Shown: positions 39,206-48,207 of the stretch, one piece after another
How positions within the stretch are numbered: the stretch's first letter is position 1
Layout: the number at the start of each line of letters is the position of its first letter
Assembly (NCBI GenBank): GCA_963734085.1
Contig: CAVTFT010000017.1
Span: 310,001-374,000 of the forward strand
Direction: 5' to 3'
From: CAIWHR01 sp963734085
Lineage (GTDB): Bacteria > Pseudomonadota > Gammaproteobacteria > Burkholderiales > Casimicrobiaceae
DNA length: 64,000 nucleotides
Made by a program: the position numbers and the translations under genes
Notes under the pieces: generated by a model
The model's database searches: none
What the model saw: the letters and a program-made list of their open reading frames with translations, nothing else
Told to the model about the DNA's origin: nothing

Positions 39206-41259
39206 ATGAATCCGTACGCGGCGGGCTTGCTCTCCGTCATTCTTCTCGTATCCGCTGCACGTGGACAGACGACGGAAAACTACACGATCAGCTTCCTGGG
39301 CAAGGTGACGGGAAGGCAGACGGTGACAATCGGCGGCGGCGGCCGGATCGCCGTCGACTACGCCTACAGCAACAACGGGCGCGGACCCGAGGTGCACGAA
39401 GAGATGACGCTCGATCCAAGTGGTCGGCTCGAACACTATCGCGCCACCGGCAAGTCGGAGTTCGGTGCACCGGTAAGCGAGTTCTTCGATCGTACGGACG
39501 GCAAGGCCACCTGGAAGACGCGGGCCGACGAAGGCGAACGGAACATCGGGGATGCTGCCGGGCAGTACGTGCCACTGGACGGCAGTTACGAAACGCTGGC
39601 GGTCATCGCCCGCTCGCTGCTGACACAACCCACCGGGCAGCTTCCTGCGCTGCCCGCCGGCCAGCTCCGGATCCGCAAGCTGCGTGATACGCCTATTGCC
39701 GCGCGTGGCGAGCGGGTGTCGCTCAGCTTGTACGCAATCTCCGGTCTCGATATCGCGCCCACCTTCGTCTGGCTGCGAAGCGATGCGACGCACCGGCTGT
39801 TCGCACAGGTCGAACCCGGCTTTGCCGCCATCGAGTCCGGCTGGGAGGACAGCAGCGACGAGCTCCTGAAATTGCAAAAGGAATCCGAGCGCGAGCTGCT
39901 GGGGAGCCTCGCCGCGAGCCTCGCGCACCGTTTCGCGGGACCGATCCTCATCCGCAACGTCAACGTGTTCGATGCCGAGGCAGGGGCAATGCGCGGACCC
40001 TTGGATGTGTATGTGCACCGTGGCCGAATCGCAGCGATCTTTCCCGCGGGCGCCGCTGAGCGCGAACCCGCGACGATCGTCGACGGGACGGGACGCTACC
40101 TGCTTCCGGGGCTCTTCGACATGCACACGCACGAATGGCCGTGGAACGCGATGCTGCAGATCGCCGGCGGCGTGACGACGGTGCGCGACATGGGCAATGA
40201 CAACAAGGCGCTGGACGAGCTGCGGACCGACATCGACAACGGACGACTCGTGGGGCCGCGGGTCGTGCCCGCCGGCTTCATCGAGGGCGACAGCCCCTAC
40301 GCCGCTCGCCTCGGGATCGTCGTCAAGGACGTGGACGAAGCCAAGGCAGCCGTCGACTGGTACGCGCAGCGAGGCTATCGCCAGATCAAGCTCTACAACT
40401 CGATTCGACCGGAGTGGGTCGCACCAGTCGCCGCCTACGCGCACGCGCGCGGAATGCGCGTGAGCGGACACATCCCCGCCTTCATGCGTGCGGAGGAGGC
40501 CGTGCGTGCCGGTTACGACGAGATCCAGCACATCAACCAGGTGATGCTCAATTTTCTGGTCAAGCCTGGCGACGACACGCGGACGCTGCTGCGGTTCTAC
40601 CTGGTCGGCGACAACGCCAATCAGGTCGACTTCGACTCCGCCGAGGCGCAGGCGTTTTTCAAGCTGCTGGTCGCGCGCGGCGCCGCGGTGGATCCGACGA
40701 TCGCCATCCACGAGCAGATGTTCACGCAGCGGCAGGGCGCGCCGAATCCGACGTTCGGGATGGTGGCGAGTCACGTTCCGCCGACGCTGCGGCGGCTGTG
40801 GCTCACCAATTCGATCAACATCAACGAAACCAACGTCCAGCGTTTCCGCGCGTCGTACGACAAGTTGCTCGAGCTCGTACGACGGTTGCACGCGGCGGGC
40901 GTTCCGCTGGTGGCGGGAACCGACAGCATCGCCGGTTTCACGCTGCATCGCGAACTGGAGATCTATGCCATCGCCGGCATCAGCCCTGGCGAAGTGCTGC
41001 AAGTCGCGACGCGGGACGCGGCGAAGATCGCCCGCGTATCGGACATGGTCGGTGTGATCGCCCCGGAAAAAACGCGGACCTGATTCTCGTCGACGAGGAT
41101 CCGACGCGGGACATCGGCGCCATCCGCAAGATCAGCGCCGTGATGAAGGAGGGCGTCCTCTATTACCCGGCCGAAATCTACGAAGCGCTCGGCGTGGCGC
41201 GCTTCAGCTCGCCGCCGGCGGTCACCACGCGCGCGGAGTCCAGCAGTAAACCGAACTGA
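39206..41259 (+). pseudogene. Exported amidohydrolase-family protein with a frameshift near the C terminus
   Basis: A metal-dependent amidohydrolase of about 680 residues. A short signal-like N terminus and ~220 residues without known domain come first. The catalytic barrel follows: DMHTHEW (HxH), a Lys in RQIKLYNS, His in SGHIPAF and IQHINQV, and Asp in AGTDSIAGF. The frame starting at 39206 stops at 41083, but the normal C-terminal strand (NADLILVDEDPTRDIGAIRK...) continues in another frame to 41259. One missing base in the run CCGGAAAAAACGC (about 41062-41072) explains it; an extra G or A would restore it. This is either a real mutation or a sequencing or assembly error in a homopolymer. 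If real, the protein loses its last ~60 residues. Confidence 0.82.
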
Positions 41260-41295
41260 CGCAGCGGAGGTACACTCGCCGTAACACAGCAGAGG

Positions 41296-41315
41296 CCGCA
41301 GAGTGCGGGCTTTTT
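41296..41315 (+). terminator. Possible rho-independent terminator after the amidohydrolase
   Basis: CCGCA-GAG-TGCGG forms a five-pair stem, followed by GCTTTTT, 36 bases after the end of the amidohydrolase frame. The stem is short, so the call is tentative. Confidence 0.45.
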
Positions 41316-41334
41316 GTTGCGTTGCCGCCCACGC

Positions 41335-42009
41335 CTGCCGCAGACCCAGAAGACCATCGGAGACACGCTCTCGGCCAGGGGGATCGAGTGGGCGTGGTAT
41401 GCCGAGTCCTGGAACGCCGCGCTCGCCGACGGCATGCAGCCGCCGGGCGCGGCGCGCAAGGTCATCTACAACGCGGCACCCGGTGCGGCGAACTTCCAGG
41501 CGCACCATCACCCCTTCAACTACTTCAGCAGATACGCTCCCGGCACCGCCGAAAGGACCAGGCGTCTGAAGGACTACAGCGATCTGCTCGCTCAGATCCA
41601 GGCCGACACGCTACCCGCCGTGGCGTTCTACAAGCCACAGGGGAGCCACAACGAGCACCCGGGCTACACCGACGTTCTCTCCGGCGACGAGCACATCGCC
41701 GACGTGGTCGCGAAGATACAGACGAGCCCGATCTGGAAGTCAACGCTGATCATCATCACGTACGATGAGAATGGAGGATTCTGGGACCATGCCGCGCCAC
41801 CCGTCGCTGACCGCTGGGGGCCGGGCAGCCGCATCCCGACGATAGTGATCGGACCGATGGTGAAGAAGGGCCACGTCGACAGCACCATGTACGACACGAC
41901 GTCGATCCTCAAGTTCATCACACGCCGCTTCGAGCTGGAGCCCCTGCCAGGGGTGCGCGCCAACGTCGGGGACCTGACCAACGTGATCGATTTCAACGCG
42001 ATCAATTGA
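41335..42009 (+). pseudogene. 3' remnant of an AcpA-type acid phosphatase/phospholipase C
   Basis: About 225 codons correspond to the C-terminal part of AcpA-like phosphoesterases, which are normally about 500 residues. Recognisable pieces are LPQTQKTIGDTLSARGIEWAWYAESW, FYKPQGSHNEHPGYTDVLSGD, IIITYDENGGFWDHAAPP and KKGHVDSTMYDTTSILKFI. The N-terminal half with the catalytic start is absent. The homology begins abruptly just after the terminator-like hairpin. The remaining frame is intact, so the truncation may be recent. No ribosome site suits the remnant. Confidence 0.75.
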
Positions 42010-42219
42010 TGCCGCGGGCAACTGCGGGGAATATCAACAGCGGCACCGCTGCGCCTCGACTCGTCACGGAACTGCAATTGTCTGTGCGTAGCGGCGCGTG
42101 CGGATGTAGCAGACCCGCCAGCGTCACCTGGAGCTGGGGCGCTGAAGCGCGACCTAGTGCCTGGTTGACTCAGCCGTGACGATCGCAACAGACCGAGCGA
42201 TCGTCGCTCGCTCCGTACA

Positions 42220-42402
42220 CTACCGCACCATCTTGTCCCGGATCTTCTTCAAGGCATCGATGAGACCGTTAACTCCCGTCTTGGTCAAACCCTCCTTGTC
42301 GACGTCGAACTCGATCAGCAGTCTCTTGCCATTCTCGGAGACATGGCAGGTAATCTCACCGTCCCTGCCTAGATCGAACTTCTTCTTCTTGCCTTCGGCC
42401 AT
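42220..42402 (-). CDS. Small charged hypothetical protein
   Basis: A 60-residue cytosolic protein: a Lys-rich start (MAEGKKKKFDLGRDG), a short beta region and a C-terminal amphipathic helix (VNGLIDALKKIRDKMVR). It has a good ribosome site (TAAGGAG) at proper spacing before the ATG, and its base use looks like a coding sequence. I know no family function. Confidence 0.65.
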   Translation of the reverse strand: MAEGKKKKFDLGRDGEITCHVSENGKRLLIEFDVDKEGLTKTGVNGLIDALKKIRDKMVR

Positions 42403-43526
42403 GAGCGACTCCTTAAGTGACGACGGTGTTCTGACTTTGCGCTTCGATTATTACAGTCCGGGCGATCCAGTCCCCGTATCTTGTAATCCTGGGCGACAGC
42501 GCCCGCTGTTCCGCGCTCCGCCTCCGCATGATCGCCTATCTCGCACCTGAAACTCTCTCTCCTGGAGGCAAGAGAAGTCGTTGATAACTGCCATTCGCGG
42601 GGCGCTGAAGCGCGGTGGCGACATGGTATCCACTCCGGCCTCGTCGTAGCGCGGGCACCCTACGGATCTGATCAGGCCGTAAGGCCGAGTTATCCACGAT
42701 TTATGTGGATAACCCTGTAGACCGATGTCTCCGACGTGGCATCCAATGCGCCTTTCCATCGCTCTGCCTACGTTTCGGGCGACTGACGCCAGAGAATGCT
42801 CAGAGCTATTGCGTCCTGGATCGATCGGCGCGTTCAATCATAAGCTGACACATGGTTGCAACAAATGGGCAATCAACAGGTCGAGCACCAGTCTTCCGCG
42901 GGTCCGGAACGCTGTCCCCGCCGACAACTACGATTCACCAGCACGGGCACCGTAGCGCGTAATTGTGACATGTGAGTACGGAACCAGGTGGCGCGTCGGG
43001 ATCTTCGTCGCCCGCAATGCGCATGAGCGTAAGCAAGAACAAGAGGCTCAGCCCGAGCCGACAAGACCCGGAACGATCCAGCCCTCGGTCGAGTTCCGAT
43101 GACAAAATGGCGACATTCTAATGACAATTCCCCTTTCGATTGTTACAGCCGACAGAGCAGCCCGACGATCGGGCGTCCACTCGCCCGAAGAGCGTGATCG
43201 GGCTGCAAGGCCGGAGTGTCAAAAGCCTTCGACTCCCGATATGCACGCTTTCTTATTCCATGGGCTTGCTTTGCGCTGCCCCGGAAGACACTTGTTTGGA
43301 ATACGAAAATCCGCGACCTGCGACGGCGCCTGAGGCTCGATCGCCTCGACAGCATTGAGGAGCTTGAACTCGAACTAGACGATCGGCGTTTCAACGACTT
43401 TGCCAACGCTGCGGTCAATGTCCGGACCGAAGATTAAAGCAATCGTCGAGGCAGGTGCGGGGTGAAAAGGTCCGCCGACCAGCTTGGCCAGCGCGAGCGC
43501 ATTCACCACGTCGACGCCGAGCGGTC
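42403..43526. other. Gene-poor stretch with a DnaA-box-like dyad
   Basis: About 1.1 kb without a gene I can support. Several frames of 60-130 codons exist but none has a convincing ribosome site or domain. At 42690-42712 is a dyad TTATCCACG...TGTGGATAA; its right half read on the minus strand (TTATCCACA) is a perfect DnaA-box consensus and the left half differs by one base. The stretch is visibly less GC-rich than the flanks. No replication gene is nearby, so an origin is not proposed. Confidence 0.4.
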
Positions 43527-43598
43527 AAAAAAATGCAGGCGCGCTGGGGGCGCGCCTGCATGTTCTTGGTCATAGGAGGAGGAGGATGCCAAGAACAC
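43527..43598 (-). terminator. Rho-independent terminator with an overlapping upstream hairpin
   Basis: On the minus strand ATGCAGGCGCGC pairs perfectly with GCGCGCCTGCAT (12 pairs, five-base loop, 43561-43533) and is followed by a run of seven T. Directly upstream, TGTTCTTGG and CCAAGAACA (43598-43561) form another stem, extendable by CCTGCA/TGCAGG, which uses the same TGCAGG as the terminator. The two hairpins would compete. It ends the transcript of the small gene at 43606-43821. Confidence 0.75.
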
Positions 43599-43605
43599 TT
43601 GCAGG

Positions 43606-43821
43606 TTAGAAGAGATTGATGACGCACATATTAAATGTGCAGCCGTGATTCCGATTCGGATTCGCAATGCCCGGTTCGCATTGTTGGATTATGTCGTAAC
43701 GTGGCGAACCGAGATACAAGCTGCCGTTTCCGTACGTCCAAGCATGGGCATCGCGCATGGCGAAGAGCACCGCAACGATCAAAAGGACGACGATCAAAAC
43801 CCATTCGCTCATTCTGGACAT
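43606..43821 (-). CDS. Small membrane-anchored or exported hypothetical protein
   Basis: A 71-residue protein with one hydrophobic segment at residues ~6-22 (EWVLIVVLLIVAVLFAM) followed by a polar part with two Cys (QQCEPG, GCTFNMC). AHAW after the helix could be a signal peptidase site. It has a strong terminator 45 bases downstream, which supports a real transcript. A start three codons later (43812) is equally possible. No family recognised. Confidence 0.55.
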   Translation of the reverse strand: MSRMSEWVLIVVLLIVAVLFAMRDAHAWTYGNGSLYLGSPRYDIIQQCEPGIANPNRNHGCTFNMCVINLF

Positions 43822-43945
43822 GGAACTCGCCCTTCGGCGCCTTTAACGTTGCGTACCTGGGAAGATGTCAGAGCGCGTTGTGCGACGCCTTGAAGGATCT
43901 CGAAAGGCCCCGTGGCCCGACCGGCGTTGCCGAGACCGTCGATCC

Positions 43946-44089
43946 TTAGTGCCTGTCTAGCGCAAGCAGGCGTGCCACAGTGACCCAGCCGGCATGGAAC
44001 AGGGCGCCCCAGGTGCCGCTGCACGGCAGCGAATAGTCTTCAATGCGCCGCCCTAGGTTGGCACTCGGCGGCAGCAACATCCAGTACAT
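43946..44089 (-). CDS. Very small hypothetical protein with strong ribosome site
   Basis: A 47-codon frame (MYWMLLPPSANLGRRIED...) preceded by GAGGAGGTGGCC, about the best ribosome site in this region. The product is partly hydrophobic near its end (ALFHAGWVTVARLLAL). No family recognised. It could be a real small protein or the 5' remnant of a decayed gene. Confidence 0.4.
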   Translation of the reverse strand: MYWMLLPPSANLGRRIEDYSLPCSGTWGALFHAGWVTVARLLALDRH

Positions 44090-44359
44090 GGCCACCTCCT
44101 CTATATAGACGCTTGTGGTCCGGGCGCGATCGAGCGCTCGGGAAGCAGCCACATGCATTGAACGTGCCAGACCGCACGGTCGGACTGAATCCCCGCGTCG
44201 CGCCCATTCCTGGCGACGCCGTAGCGCGGCGCACCGATCGGTCTTGGTGCTATCGGGCGTCGATTGTGAGGGATGATGTGCGCTTCATCCTTCATCGCGC
44301 GGAGCGCCAGCCTTGCGCAGTGCTCGCCGACCTGCTTCAAGCGCGCGCGCGGCGCCGGC

Positions 44360-44530
44360 TGGTACGTGCCGCGCCCCGCTCGAAGGAGCGATCGCGATCC
44401 GGTTCCAGCCATTGGGCTCGTGCTCGGAAAACTGCGCCCGCGCCTCCTCGTACACGTCATCCGGCGCATGGGTCTTGGCAATGAGCGTCAATGCTTCGGT
44501 CCAGGTCAGCGTCGCGTCGCGGGCGGAAGT
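44360..44530 (-). pseudogene. Remnant of a carboxymuconolactone decarboxylase/AhpD-family gene
   Basis: In frame are ATLTWTEALTLIAKTHAPDDVYEEARAQFSE, then NGWNRIAIA, pieces typical of the C-terminal third of AhpD-like proteins. The usual ELVxLTLAIVAI stretch between them is missing, and after NGWNRIAIA the expected ending (GTYQP) is found in another frame. A TGA stops the frame just upstream. So there is a small internal deletion, a frameshift and a lost N terminus. Confidence 0.55.
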
Positions 44531-44821
44531 CGGTCAGCGCGACAACGCCCGGAGGAAAGGGTTGGACGCTGGCTGTGCCACACAACAACACGTGCCCCCT
44601 TCGCGGACCGGCGCCCGTAGGATTCGGGACGCATCACACTTTCGACCGAACGACGCGCCGCCCTTCGGACGACAGATAAACATCGTGCGGTGCATCCGCT
44701 TGGCGATGTCCTGCATCTCTCGCGCATGTACGGACGAGAGACAGTTGACGCGATCCGGGGATTGACCGAGCATTGCCCGATTGCGAATCCGCAATCGGAG
44801 CGATCGTTGGCGCTTACCCGC

Positions 44822-45208
44822 ATGAACGAATTCCTTGCCCGTTGGTCGCCGCGCCTCTTGAGCGTGCTGCGCGCGGCCACGGGCTTCCTCTTCGTTTCGC
44901 ACGGCCTGCAGAAGATCCTCGGTCTCCCCGTGCCGCGGCCGACGCCCGTCGATCTCCTTTCGCTTTCCGGCATCGCCGGCATCATGGAGCTGGTGGGCGG
45001 GGCGCTCGTGCTCGTTGGCCTGTTCACGCGCCCGGTCGCGTTCCTGCTCTCCGGCGAAATGGCGGTGGCTTATTTCTATGCGCACGCCCCACAGGGTTTA
45101 TGGCCGCTGCTCAATCGCGGCGAGCTCGCCGCGCTGTACAGCTTCGTCTTCCTCTACCTTGCCGCCGCGGGTGGCGGGCCCTGGGGCGTCGACGCGCTGC
45201 GCAAGTAG
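44822..45208 (+). CDS. DoxX family membrane protein
   Basis: A 128-residue protein with four helices (residues ~12-32, 45-68, 72-92, 102-120). Typical DoxX sequences are present: LRAATGFLFVSHGLQKIL, GIMELVGGALVLVGLFTRPVAFLLSGEMAVAYF and the C-terminal ELAALYSFVFLYLAAAGGGPWGVD. The family is linked to redox or sulfur metabolism, but the role of most members is unknown. The start at 44822 fits the usual N terminus. Confidence 0.9.
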   Translation: MNEFLARWSPRLLSVLRAATGFLFVSHGLQKILGLPVPRPTPVDLLSLSGIAGIMELVGGALVLVGLFTRPVAFLLSGEMAVAYFYAHAPQGLWPLLNRGELAALYSFVFLYLAAAGGGPWGVDALRK

Positions 45209-45335
45209 CGGGCGGGCACCAGGGCTCGTTAACAGGCCCTAATATCGTCGTCGTGCGCCGTCCTGCAACCGAGAGCGCGTTCGAGCCCGGCATCTCGCGC
45301 GCGTCGCCACGAACTGCATAGCGGGGAAATAATCC

Positions 45336-46493
45336 ATGGGCCCACTGCGCGGTTTGCGCGTCGTCGAATTCGCCGGCATCGGCCCGGGACCTTTTTGCGG
45401 GATGGTGCTGGCGGACCTGGGCGCCGACGTGCTCGTCATCGATCGCAAGGTCCCGAACGCGAACACGCGCGATGTTTCGTTCTTCAACTTCGGTCGCTAC
45501 GCGCTCCACAATCGCGGGAAGCGCGCGGTCGCGCTCGATCTCAAGCGGCCGGCAGGCGTCGACGCGGCGCTTCGCCTGATCGCCGCCGCGGATGCGTTGA
45601 TCGAAGGCTTCCGGCCCGGCGTGATGGAACGCAACGGGCTCGGGCCCGACGTCTGCCTCGCACGGAACCCGCGCCTCGTCTACGGACGCATGACGGGTTG
45701 GGGCCCGACGGGTCCGCTCGCTAATGCGGCCGGCCACGACATCAATTACCTCGCGCTGTCCGGCGCGCTCGCGCTCGGCGCGCCGCCCGGAGGCCAGCCC
45801 TGGGCGCCGCCGACGCTGGTCGGCGACATGGGCGGCGGCGGACTCGTGCTTGCACTCGGCATCGTCAGCGCGATCCTCGAGGCGCGGACGTCGGGCAAGG
45901 GGCAGGTCGTCGATGCCGCAATCACCGACGGCTCGGCGCTGCTGACGACGATTTTCCACGCGTTCAAGGCGGCGGGCATCTGGAAAGGGCCCGGCCATGC
46001 GCACGTCCTCGATTCGTCGGCGCCGTTCTACGACTCGTTCCGCTGCGCCGACGGGAAATGGATATCGATCGGCGCACTGGAGCCGCAGTTCTACGCGTTG
46101 CTGGTCGAGAAGCTCGGCCTCGCCAACGATCCGGCGTTTGCAAAGCAGTGGAACGACGCGCAGTGGCCGGCGATGAAGGCGCGGCTCGCGGCACTCGTCG
46201 CGACGCGTACTCGCGAGGAATGGTGCCGGTTGCTCGAAGGAACCGACGTCTGTTTCGCCCCGGTGCTCGATCCGGTCGAGGCCGCTTCCCACCCGCACAA
46301 CCGCGCCCGCGGCACGTTCATCGACGTCGACGGCGTCGTGCAACCGGCGCCCGCGCCGCGTTTCAGTCGCACGCCGGGCGAAGTGCGCGGCCCGCCTCCG
46401 GAACCCGCGAAGTCGGCGGTTGCTGCGCTCGCCGATTGGGGCTTCACCGCCGACGATGTCGACGCCTTGCGCAAGTCCGGCGCGCTTGGCTGA
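45336..46493 (+). CDS. Alpha-methylacyl-CoA racemase (CaiB/BaiF CoA-transferase family)
   Basis: A 385-residue enzyme that interconverts the 2R and 2S forms of 2-methyl-branched acyl-CoA. The N terminus LRVVEFAGIGPGPFCGMVLADLGADVLVIDR is the class III CoA-transferase fold. GHDINYLALSGAL carries the racemase His, VGDMGGGG the Asp, and GALEPQFY the Glu seen in MCR/AMACR enzymes; these separate it from true CoA transferases. No beta-oxidation genes are next to it, so its pathway here is not visible. Confidence 0.87.
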   Translation: MGPLRGLRVVEFAGIGPGPFCGMVLADLGADVLVIDRKVPNANTRDVSFFNFGRYALHNRGKRAVALDLKRPAGVDAALRLIAAADALIEGFRPGVMERNGLGPDVCLARNPRLVYGRMTGWGPTGPLANAAGHDINYLALSGALALGAPPGGQPWAPPTLVGDMGGGGLVLALGIVSAILEARTSGKGQVVDAAITDGSALLTTIFHAFKAAGIWKGPGHAHVLDSSAPFYDSFRCADGKWISIGALEPQFYALLVEKLGLANDPAFAKQWNDAQWPAMKARLAALVATRTREEWCRLLEGTDVCFAPVLDPVEAASHPHNRARGTFIDVDGVVQPAPAPRFSRTPGEVRGPPPEPAKSAVAALADWGFTADDVDALRKSGALG

Positions 46494-46514
46494 AAGGCCA
46501 GGTCGCTGCGGCTC

Positions 46515-46543
46515 TTGACACGGCAGATGAGTGTATATACACT
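46515..46543 (+). promoter_or_regulatory. Promoter with palindromic operator upstream of the first MarR gene
   Basis: TTGACA at 46515-46520 is followed by the perfect 14-base palindrome AGTGTATATACACT at 46530-46543, which covers the -10 region. A related sequence recurs at 47101-47113 before the next gene. Binding there would block the promoter, so autorepression by the MarR product is likely. Confidence 0.7.
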
Positions 46544-46586
46544 AATGCAACCGAGATCCATCGAACAAGACCCGCGGCAACTCACC

Positions 46587-47066
46587 ATGCAAGCCCCTGG
46601 CACTCAATCGCCTCCGGAGTTGACGCCTGCGGATATCGCGTCGGTCGCAACGCAGTGCACGTGCCTTGCCCTTCGACGGATCACGCGCAAGGTGACGCAG
46701 CGCTACGACGAGCTGCTCGCTCCCTCCGGGCTGCGATGCACTCAATTTTCCCTGTTGGGAATGCTTCACTCACCCGAGCCGCGCACCGTCACCGCACTTG
46801 CGGAGCGGATGGACGTGGATCGGACCACGCTTACGCGCAATCTCGACATCTTGAGCGAGCGACGGCTGGTCACGATCGCGGACGGCCCCGATGCGCGCAG
46901 CCGTACAGTGACGCTGACGCCGAAGGGACGGGAGGCCTTTCGCCGTGCCCTGCCGCGATGGCGCTTCGCGCAGGACGAGGTACGCAAGCGGATCGGCGCC
47001 GACGGGGTGGCGCGGTTGCACGACGTGCTGCGTGCGTCGATGGAACGCCTGTCGCGAATTTCCTAA
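46587..47066 (+). CDS. MarR-family transcriptional regulator
   Basis: A 159-residue winged-helix regulator. The recognition region is VTALAERMDVDRTTLTRNLDILSERRLVTIADGPDARSRTVTLTPKGREAF, with the conserved wing DARSR. In-frame starts at 46527 and 46545 lie within or right behind the promoter/operator, so 46587 (MQAPGTQ) is preferred; no start has a strong ribosome site. Likely regulates itself and the membrane protein gene 97 bases downstream through a shared palindromic site. Inducer unknown. Confidence 0.88.
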   Translation: MQAPGTQSPPELTPADIASVATQCTCLALRRITRKVTQRYDELLAPSGLRCTQFSLLGMLHSPEPRTVTALAERMDVDRTTLTRNLDILSERRLVTIADGPDARSRTVTLTPKGREAFRRALPRWRFAQDEVRKRIGADGVARLHDVLRASMERLSRIS

Positions 47067-47089
47067 TCGCGAGCGGAGGCGTCATTTTT

Positions 47090-47120
47090 TTGACGTTTAT
47101 AGTGTATCTACACCTAATAA
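47090..47120 (+). promoter_or_regulatory. Promoter and MarR operator-like site before the membrane protein gene
   Basis: TTGACG at 47090-47095 precedes AGTGTATCTACAC at 47101-47113, which matches the upstream palindrome in all but the centre. TAATAA at 47115-47120 may serve as -10, though spacing is long. The shared motif suggests that the MarR protein controls this gene separately from its own. Confidence 0.55.
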
Positions 47121-47162
47121 CGGCGGTCACCGCCGCCGTCGGACATTCGAAAGGGCAACGCC

Positions 47163-47693
47163 ATGAACATTCTCACCGTCAACATGCTGTTCAGCACTCT
47201 GGTGTTCTGGATTGCGTCCAGGATCTATCTTTTTCCCAGACTCCGCGAGTTGGAACCGAAAGCCGTGCTTGTCCCCATTCTGCTGTTGCATTCATTCCGC
47301 CACCTGGGCCTCATGTTCCTGTCGCCGGGGGCGACCTATGCGGGCATCCCTCTGCAGTTTGCCTACCCCGCCGCGTACGGCGATCTTGTCGCCGCGCTGC
47401 TCGCACTGGCGGCGATTCCGCTGGTGGCGAGGGGGATGAAGGGCGCGCGACTCGTCGTTTGGATCTTCAACGTCGAAGGGACGCTCGATCTCGTTTTGGC
47501 AATCGTCTTGGCCCAAACGTACGGTGCGACTCCGTTCATGGGCCCCGCCTATTGGATACCTGCGTTCTGGGTGCCCGCGCTGCTGGTGACGCATGTGATC
47601 ACGTTCGGCCTCCTTCGTCGACCGGAATGGACGTCCCGCCCAGGCCGTGGAACGGGCGCGACCGATCCGGGCCTTCCCCGAGCTTTCAAATAA
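47163..47693 (+). CDS. Hypothetical multi-helix membrane protein
   Basis: A 176-residue membrane protein with about five helices (residues ~5-22, 36-55, 70-88, 98-118, 130-152). The C-terminal ~25 residues are polar. No family with known function recognised. It follows the MarR gene and carries the same operator motif in its promoter, so its expression probably responds to the same ligand. Confidence 0.8.
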   Translation: MNILTVNMLFSTLVFWIASRIYLFPRLRELEPKAVLVPILLLHSFRHLGLMFLSPGATYAGIPLQFAYPAAYGDLVAALLALAAIPLVARGMKGARLVVWIFNVEGTLDLVLAIVLAQTYGATPFMGPAYWIPAFWVPALLVTHVITFGLLRRPEWTSRPGRGTGATDPGLPRAFK

Positions 47694-47698
47694 CGGCC

Positions 47699-47727
47699 TT
47701 GACAATAGTTGCCTAGGCATGTACATT
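47699..47727 (+). promoter_or_regulatory. Promoter with MarR operator before marR-emrAB
   Basis: TTGACA (47699-47704) and TACATT (47722-47727) are 17 bases apart. Between them lies CAATAGTTGCCTAGGCAT (47703-47720), with palindromic core TGCCTAGGCA. The same 18 bases occur before the outer-membrane factor gene at 48214-48231. The start codon is only eight bases after the -10, so the message may be almost leaderless. Confidence 0.75.
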
Positions 47728-47734
47728 GCGAGCC

Positions 47735-48199
47735 ATGACCCCGCCGCGAGCCGCCGCCGTTCCGCCTGTCGATGCGCCGACCGTGCAGTCGAAGCACGGC
47801 ATCATCCGCCTCGTCAACCGGGTCCGCGTCGAGATGATCGACGCCCTGGACCGCGAGCTCGCGAAGTTCGACATCTCGGCGCCGCAGCTCATCGTGCTTG
47901 CGTATGTGGCGAACAAGGAAGCCGATTCCGCGGCCTCGCTGTGCAAGAGCATCTCCTACGATCCGGGTGCGATGACGCGCATGATCGACCGCCTGCAGGA
48001 GAAGGGATTGATTCGCCGCGTGCCGAATCCGGAGGATCGCCGCGCGACGAACCTCGAGCTCACCGCGGCGGGAAAAGCGCTCTATCCGCAGTTGCTTAGC
48101 GCGAAGGAAACCGTCCAGGCGCAGTTCCTCCGCGGGTTCAGCAGGGATGAAGCACGGCTGCTCGAACGGCTGCTCAATCGGCTGCTCGAGAACCGCTGA
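47735..48199 (+). CDS. MarR-family regulator of the EmrAB efflux operon
   Basis: A 154-residue winged-helix repressor. The DNA-binding part is SAASLCKSISYDPGAMTRMIDRLQEKGLIRRVPNPEDRRATNLELTAAGKAL. An in-frame TTG at 47726 overlaps the -10 box, so the ATG at 47735 is chosen. It is followed by an identical operator and the efflux genes. By analogy with EmrR-type repressors, it would bind a drug or phenolic compound and release the operon. Confidence 0.9.
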   Translation: MTPPRAAAVPPVDAPTVQSKHGIIRLVNRVRVEMIDALDRELAKFDISAPQLIVLAYVANKEADSAASLCKSISYDPGAMTRMIDRLQEKGLIRRVPNPEDRRATNLELTAAGKALYPQLLSAKETVQAQFLRGFSRDEARLLERLLNRLLENR

Positions 48200-48207
48200 A
48201 AATTTTT

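Noticed and set aside
39014..41002. Minus-strand extension of the lipoprotein frame through the amidohydrolase gene
   Set aside because: The lipoprotein signal peptide with lipobox fixes its start at 39013. The upstream part is a shadow of the amidohydrolase.
42451..42837. 128-codon minus-strand frame
   Set aside because: No ribosome site or domain, and it crosses the dyad at 42690-42712.
43140..43437. Two overlapping small plus-strand frames (43140-43358 and 43216-43437)
   Set aside because: No good ribosome site and no recognisable domain. The second ends in an acidic helix (SIEELELELDD) that may be a gene tail, but I cannot support it.
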